10,214 nucleotides of DNA, from assembly GCA_965652565.1 (NCBI GenBank), contig CBFGWL010000091.1:1-10214 (forward strand). Direction: 5' to 3'. The notes under the pieces were generated by a model. That model made no database searches and was not told where the DNA came from. It was given only the letters and a program-made list of their open reading frames with translations. Below, piece after piece: positions 7,380 to 10,214 of the stretch. Origin of the DNA: RSA11 sp965652565. Its GTDB lineage: Bacteria > Actinomycetota > Thermoleophilia > Solirubrobacterales > 70-9. A program made the translations under genes and the position numbers. Positions within the stretch are counted from its first letter, which is position 1. Every line of letters starts with the position of its first letter.

Positions 7380-9260
7380 TCACGCGCGGCGGGCCGCCCA
7401 GGCATATGCCGCGCAGAGCGAGGTTACCGCAGTACCCACCATGAGGATGAGGGCTCCGGAGTCGTTCGCAACCGTTCCCACGACCGTTGCTGCGGCGGCG
7501 CCGAGGAAGCCGGCGCGCGCGGCGGGGTGGTCGAACCAGCCCAGAACGCGCCTTCGCCAGATGACTCCCGCGATCAGCGCCGCCACCGAAAACCACAGCG
7601 CGATCGAATCCGAGTAGTTCGCGAAGCTCTTCGCGCTCAGCCGCAAGCGGCGCTCGACCACGTCGCCGACCTCATCGAAACCGCCCGCTTCCAGGACGGA
7701 CCGCGACAGATGCGCATCGCCCCCGAGCGCGAGGTCGACGGCCATCAGCACCGCCAGTGCTGCCACCGGTGCGGCGAGGATCAGCAGCGTGCGCCGCCGT
7801 CCGGCGCCCGCGTATGCCGCAACAGCGACGGCTGCGCCCAGCGGGATCACGATCGCGGCACCAACGTCCGCGCCGAACCGCCCGGGCGCATATGCGGCGA
7901 CGCCCAAGAGCGCCGCGACCGCGAACGCCGCCGCCGCCTGGGCCGGGGTGGCGGCCGGCCACCATGCCGCCAGGCCGGCGCCCACGCCGACCAGGAGCAG
8001 CGCCGCGAGTGCCGACTCGAGCTCGTTACCAATGCCGAAGAACCGCACCCCCAGGGCGGGGTTGGGACCCATCAGCGAGAGGCTGGTGAGTGGCGAGCCC
8101 ACGACCACGTCGATCGCGTGCGCGGCGGCGGCGAGGCCCGCGGAGAACCCCAGCGCCCCCCAACCCGGCAGCAAGCGCAGCGTCACCAAAGCCAGCAACG
8201 GGGGCAGCAGGCCTGCGATCAGCTGCTCGGTCGCGGCCGACGGCCGCAGCGCAGCCGTCACCAGCAGGACCGTGGGCAGATACGCGATCGCGACCGCAAG
8301 CAGAGGCACCGCAACCCGCAGGCCGCGCCGGCGGAACAAGGCGCCCGCCAGCATGGTGAGCCCCAGCCAGATCAGGATGTTCGTGCCGAGCACGTCGGGA
8401 CGGCGCTCGCCGACCGCGCCCATGCGCTCCTCGAGCCTGCGCACCGCGGTCAGGTCGCTGTCGGGGTTGACGCTCAGCACGCGCCCCGCCATCGTCCCGG
8501 GCACCTCGAGGCCGAGGTGCGCAAGGATCGTTGGGGCGAGGTCGGTGGCCAGTACGTACCCGTCGCGGCGCGTGGAATCGGAATGCAACACGCCCTTGCC
8601 GAGCCCGACGATCGCCAGCGAGAGCTGGTCGCGGCGATCCGCCGGCGGGCGCTCGAACGCGATGAGCAGGTCGTCCGGGCGCAGCGCGAGGGCGTGTTCG
8701 ACCGCCACGGCAAGGTTCCCCGAACTGACGGTGAGGCCCGGGCAGGCACGGCAGGGCTGCAGGTCGAGCTGCCCCGCCCGGTTGACTGCGATGATCCCGG
8801 CGTTCCCGGCTTCCGGGCGGGCGCGGGTCTCAACGCCCGCAGCCTGGAGGGCGGAGCCGAGCAGCCCGGGCTCGATCTGCGCGGGAGCCTCCCGCGCCCG
8901 GCGCTCGACGATCCGCCACTTGGCGGGCGGCACCCCGCGGACGGGATCGACGAGCACGAGCGGGACGTCCTCCGGATAGACGGAGTCGTTCGTCCGCGCG
9001 CCCTGGCTGATGTCCAGGTAGGTCTGGGCCGCCGGCGTCCCGCCGATGCCGCCGCTCATCAGTGCCACAGCGGCGTCGGGAATCGCCGAGAGCGTGGCCA
9101 GATCGACGCCCTCGGGCATGACGAGCACCGTCACGCGCCGCTCACCCGCGGGGCGCTGGCCGGCGTCCGCCTGGGCGTACGCGGCTTGCGGGGCCACGAC
9201 CGCGCACGCGATGAGCGCTAGCATCGAGGCAGTGAGCGACCGGACCTTCGCGAAGTTCAC
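7380..9260 (-). CDS. Secreted alkaline-phosphatase-like (degenerate) domain fused to a polytopic membrane domain
   Basis: The frame is open from a TTG at 9269 (629 residues; numbering below uses that codon as 1). A GTG at 9260 and an ATG at 9224 are other possible starts; the GTG is preferred because it keeps Lys/Arg before the signal core without relying on TTG. Residues up to 32 form a signal peptide ending AYA. The exported region (about 33-290) ends like alkaline-phosphatase/phosphoglyceromutase-fold proteins: DGYVLATDLAPTILAHLG (Thr242-Asp243) and then MAGRVL. I see no nucleophile motif or D-H-G metal motif, so it is probably a non-catalytic or very divergent member. A C-x2-C (QPCRACPG) lies in this part. 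After about residue 300 come roughly 11 membrane segments, with polar motifs RFFGIGNE (409-416) and NDSG (602-605). The exact function is unknown. Its place directly before the GT4-flippase gene suggests envelope glycan or glycolipid work. Confidence 0.8.
   Translation of the reverse strand: MNFAKVRSLTASMLALIACAVVAPQAAYAQADAGQRPAGERRVTVLVMPEGVDLATLSAIPDAAVALMSGGIGGTPAAQTYLDISQGARTNDSVYPEDVPLVLVDPVRGVPPAKWRIVERRAREAPAQIEPGLLGSALQAAGVETRARPEAGNAGIIAVNRAGQLDLQPCRACPGLTVSSGNLAVAVEHALALRPDDLLIAFERPPADRRDQLSLAIVGLGKGVLHSDSTRRDGYVLATDLAPTILAHLGLEVPGTMAGRVLSVNPDSDLTAVRRLEERMGAVGERRPDVLGTNILIWLGLTMLAGALFRRRGLRVAVPLLAVAIAYLPTVLLVTAALRPSAATEQLIAGLLPPLLALVTLRLLPGWGALGFSAGLAAAAHAIDVVVGSPLTSLSLMGPNPALGVRFFGIGNELESALAALLLVGVGAGLAAWWPAATPAQAAAAFAVAALLGVAAYAPGRFGADVGAAIVIPLGAAVAVAAYAGAGRRRTLLILAAPVAALAVLMAVDLALGGDAHLSRSVLEAGGFDEVGDVVERRLRLSAKSFANYSDSIALWFSVAALIAGVIWRRRVLGWFDHPAARAGFLGAAAATVVGTVANDSGALILMVGTAVTSLCAAYAWAARRA
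9196..9224 (+). promoter_or_regulatory. Candidate leaderless promoter of the chlorite dismutase-family gene
   Basis: A TAGCAT -10 (9219-9224, TANNNT) is followed by exactly 7 nt and then the GTG at 9232, so transcription would start on the start codon. A GACC-containing -35-like ACGACC lies at 9196-9201, spaced 17 bp from the -10. This supports the GTG at 9232 over the in-frame ATG at 9211. It lies inside the 5' coding part of the divergent gene. Confidence 0.5.
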
Positions 9261-9936
9261 GTTTTTCAAGCTGGATCCCGCCTGGCAGCGTCGGGAGCCG
9301 GAGGCGAGGGCGCAGGATAAACGGGAGTTCCTGGCCGCCTGTGAGGATTTCGCCCAGGATCGCTCGCTGCGCGCCTATTCGACGGTGGGTACGCGCGGGG
9401 ACGTCGACCTCGTTCTGCTCAGCCAGAGCCCGATCCTCGAGGACATCCACACGTTCCACGTCGTGCTCGCGCAGAGCGGGCTCGCCAAGTGGATGACGAT
9501 CCCGCACTCGTACCTCGCACAGACCAAGCCGTCGCCCTACTCCGACGCGGCGGTGCGCCCGGAGATCTGCACGTCGGAGCGCAAGTACGTCTTCATCTAT
9601 CCGCTCGACAAGAAGCGCGAGTGGTACCGGCTGCCCCTCGAGGAGCGCCGCCGCATCATGCGCGAGCACATCGAGATCGGCCAGCGGTACCCGGACATCA
9701 CGATCAACACGGCCTACTCGTTCGGGATCGACGACCAGGAGTTCGTGGTGTCGTTCGAGGGCGACGACCCGGGCCGCTTCCTCGACTTGGTCAACGAGCT
9801 GCGCAGCTCGGAGTCGAGCGCCTACACGCTGCGCGACACCCCGATCTTCACCTGTATCGCGATGTCGGTTGGCCGCGCCCTCGACGCGCTCGACGGGACA
9901 GCGGCCACCGCCACGGTCGGCGCCGCCGCCGCTTGA
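9232..9936 (+). CDS. hemQ: Chlorite dismutase-family protein, probable coproheme decarboxylase (HemQ/ChdC)
   Basis: In the coproporphyrin-dependent heme pathway of Gram-positives, HemQ/ChdC uses peroxide to decarboxylate two propionates of coproheme III and give heme b in the cytosol. The 234-residue frame has the family landmarks: FAKFTFFKLDPAW at the N-terminus, STVGTRGDVDLVLL, IPHSYLAQTKPS, YVFIYPLDKKREWYRLP, MREHIEIG, TAYSFGIDDQEFVV and YTLRDTPIFTC. Tyr123 in YPLDKK matches the catalytic tyrosine of Firmicutes HemQ, and His146 in REHIEIG the proximal heme ligand. By hand alignment, the position of the distal Arg of true chlorite dismutases holds Ile, so chlorite degradation is unlikely. 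The distal Gln of Firmicutes HemQ is not evident either. GTG at 9232 is preferred because of the leaderless promoter; an ATG at 9211 would add seven residues. No other heme gene is in view. Confidence 0.85.
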   Translation: MSDRTFAKFTFFKLDPAWQRREPEARAQDKREFLAACEDFAQDRSLRAYSTVGTRGDVDLVLLSQSPILEDIHTFHVVLAQSGLAKWMTIPHSYLAQTKPSPYSDAAVRPEICTSERKYVFIYPLDKKREWYRLPLEERRRIMREHIEIGQRYPDITINTAYSFGIDDQEFVVSFEGDDPGRFLDLVNELRSSESSAYTLRDTPIFTCIAMSVGRALDALDGTAATATVGAAAA

Positions 9937-9954
9937 GCGCTGAGCGCCGCCCGC

Positions 9955-9983
9955 CGGACCCAGCCCGTTCCATCCCCTACGCT
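9955..9983 (+). promoter_or_regulatory. Candidate promoter of fprA, near-leaderless
   Basis: CGGACC (9955-9960, GACC core) and TACGCT (9978-9983, TANNNT) are 17 bp apart and lie 10 nt before the ATG at 9994, predicting a leader of about 4 nt. No Shine-Dalgarno sequence precedes the ATG, which fits. The 57-bp gap after hemQ holds nothing else that I can see. Confidence 0.45.
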
Positions 9984-9993
9984 TCGCCGCCAA

Positions 9994-10214
9994 ATGCCTG
10001 ATCTCGGAACCCCCGAAAACCCACTTCGCGTCGCGATCGTCGGCTCCGGTCCGGCCGGCTTCTACGCCGCCGAGGCGCTGCTCGGGAACCCCGATGTGAC
10101 CGCCGAGGTGGACATGTTCGATCGTCTGCCCACCCCGTTCGGGCTCGTGCGCGCGGGCGTCGCCCCCGACCACCCGAAGATCAAGAACGTGATCCGCCGC
10201 TACGAGAAGACGGC
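9994..10214 (+). CDS. fprA: Ferredoxin-NADP+ reductase, FprA/adrenodoxin-reductase type (N-terminal part)
   Basis: Flavoprotein that passes electrons between NADPH and ferredoxin. The frame opens at ATG 9994 and runs off the right edge after 73 codons of an expected 450 or so. An FAD-binding Rossmann motif, VAIVGSGPAGFYAAEALL (GxGxxG at residues 17-22), is followed by the family hallmark PTPFGLVRAGVAPDHP and then KIKNVIRRYEKTA, which is specific to FprA and mitochondrial adrenodoxin reductase rather than plant-type FNR. It follows hemQ by 57 bp on the same strand, but it seems to have its own promoter. A link to heme chemistry or to MetH reactivation is possible but not shown by the sequence. 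Confidence 0.93.
   Translation, partial: MPDLGTPENPLRVAIVGSGPAGFYAAEALLGNPDVTAEVDMFDRLPTPFGLVRAGVAPDHPKIKNVIRRYEKT

Noticed and set aside
7352..7405. N-terminal extension of the GT4-flippase protein from ATG 7405
   Set aside because: The 18 extra residues are Pro/Arg-rich, overlap the preceding gene's end and precede the canonical MRIALVTPYS start of GT4 enzymes.
6335..7444. Plus-strand 369-codon frame opposite the GT4 domain
   Set aside because: Antisense of conserved GT4 motifs, with no domain of its own.
7332..9221. Plus-strand 629-codon frame opposite the pseudo-phosphatase gene
   Set aside because: The Arg/Gln/Gly-rich translation is a composition shadow. The opposite strand has a signal peptide and membrane segments.
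9142..10173. Minus-strand 343-codon frame across hemQ and the fprA start
   Set aside because: It crosses two clear plus-strand genes and their gap, and its translation is low complexity.

Overview
The window is very GC-rich and gene-dense. The -10-like hexamers fit TANNNT, two genes look leaderless or nearly so, and the gene families are typical of Actinomycetota: PimA-like GT4, FprA-type ferredoxin-NADP reductase, a chlorite dismutase-fold coproheme decarboxylase and cobalamin-dependent MetH. A deep-branching actinobacterium, for example of class Thermoleophilia, would fit. The class is my inference from protein style and was not tested by a search.

Layout from left to right. (1) Positions 1-1127, minus strand: the 5' part of a secreted seven-bladed YVTN beta-propeller protein that runs into a PKD-like domain and off the left edge. 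(2) 1128-1227: a 100-bp gap with a 12-bp palindrome and a weak promoter candidate. (3) 1228-4815, minus: full-length cobalamin-dependent methionine synthase MetH. (4) 4816-5038: the metH leader. It holds a candidate promoter, a SAM (S-box) riboswitch aptamer with an unusually short P4, and, at its upstream end, a perfect GC palindrome covering the stop codon of the preceding gene. (5) 5041 back to 7351, minus: a PimA-like GT4 glycosyltransferase fused to a UPF0104/LPG-synthase-TM flippase-like membrane domain. (6) 7380 to about 9260, minus: a secreted, degenerate alkaline-phosphatase-like domain followed by about 11 membrane segments. Genes 5 and 6 look co-transcribed, with gene 6 first, and suggest an envelope glycan or glycolipid module. 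(7) About 9232-9936, plus: a chlorite dismutase-family coproheme decarboxylase (HemQ/ChdC), whose 5' end overlaps or nearly touches the divergent gene 6. (8) 9994 to the right edge, plus: the N-terminal part of FprA-type ferredoxin-NADP+ reductase.

The window joins methionine/SAM metabolism (metH under probable SAM feedback), an envelope module and a heme/redox pair. No mobile element, CRISPR array, tRNA or rRNA is visible. The least ordinary parts are the GT4-flippase fusion with its pseudo-phosphatase membrane partner, the compact riboswitch, and the head-to-head start overlap with a leaderless promoter. I do not see a clearly new defence or mobile system.
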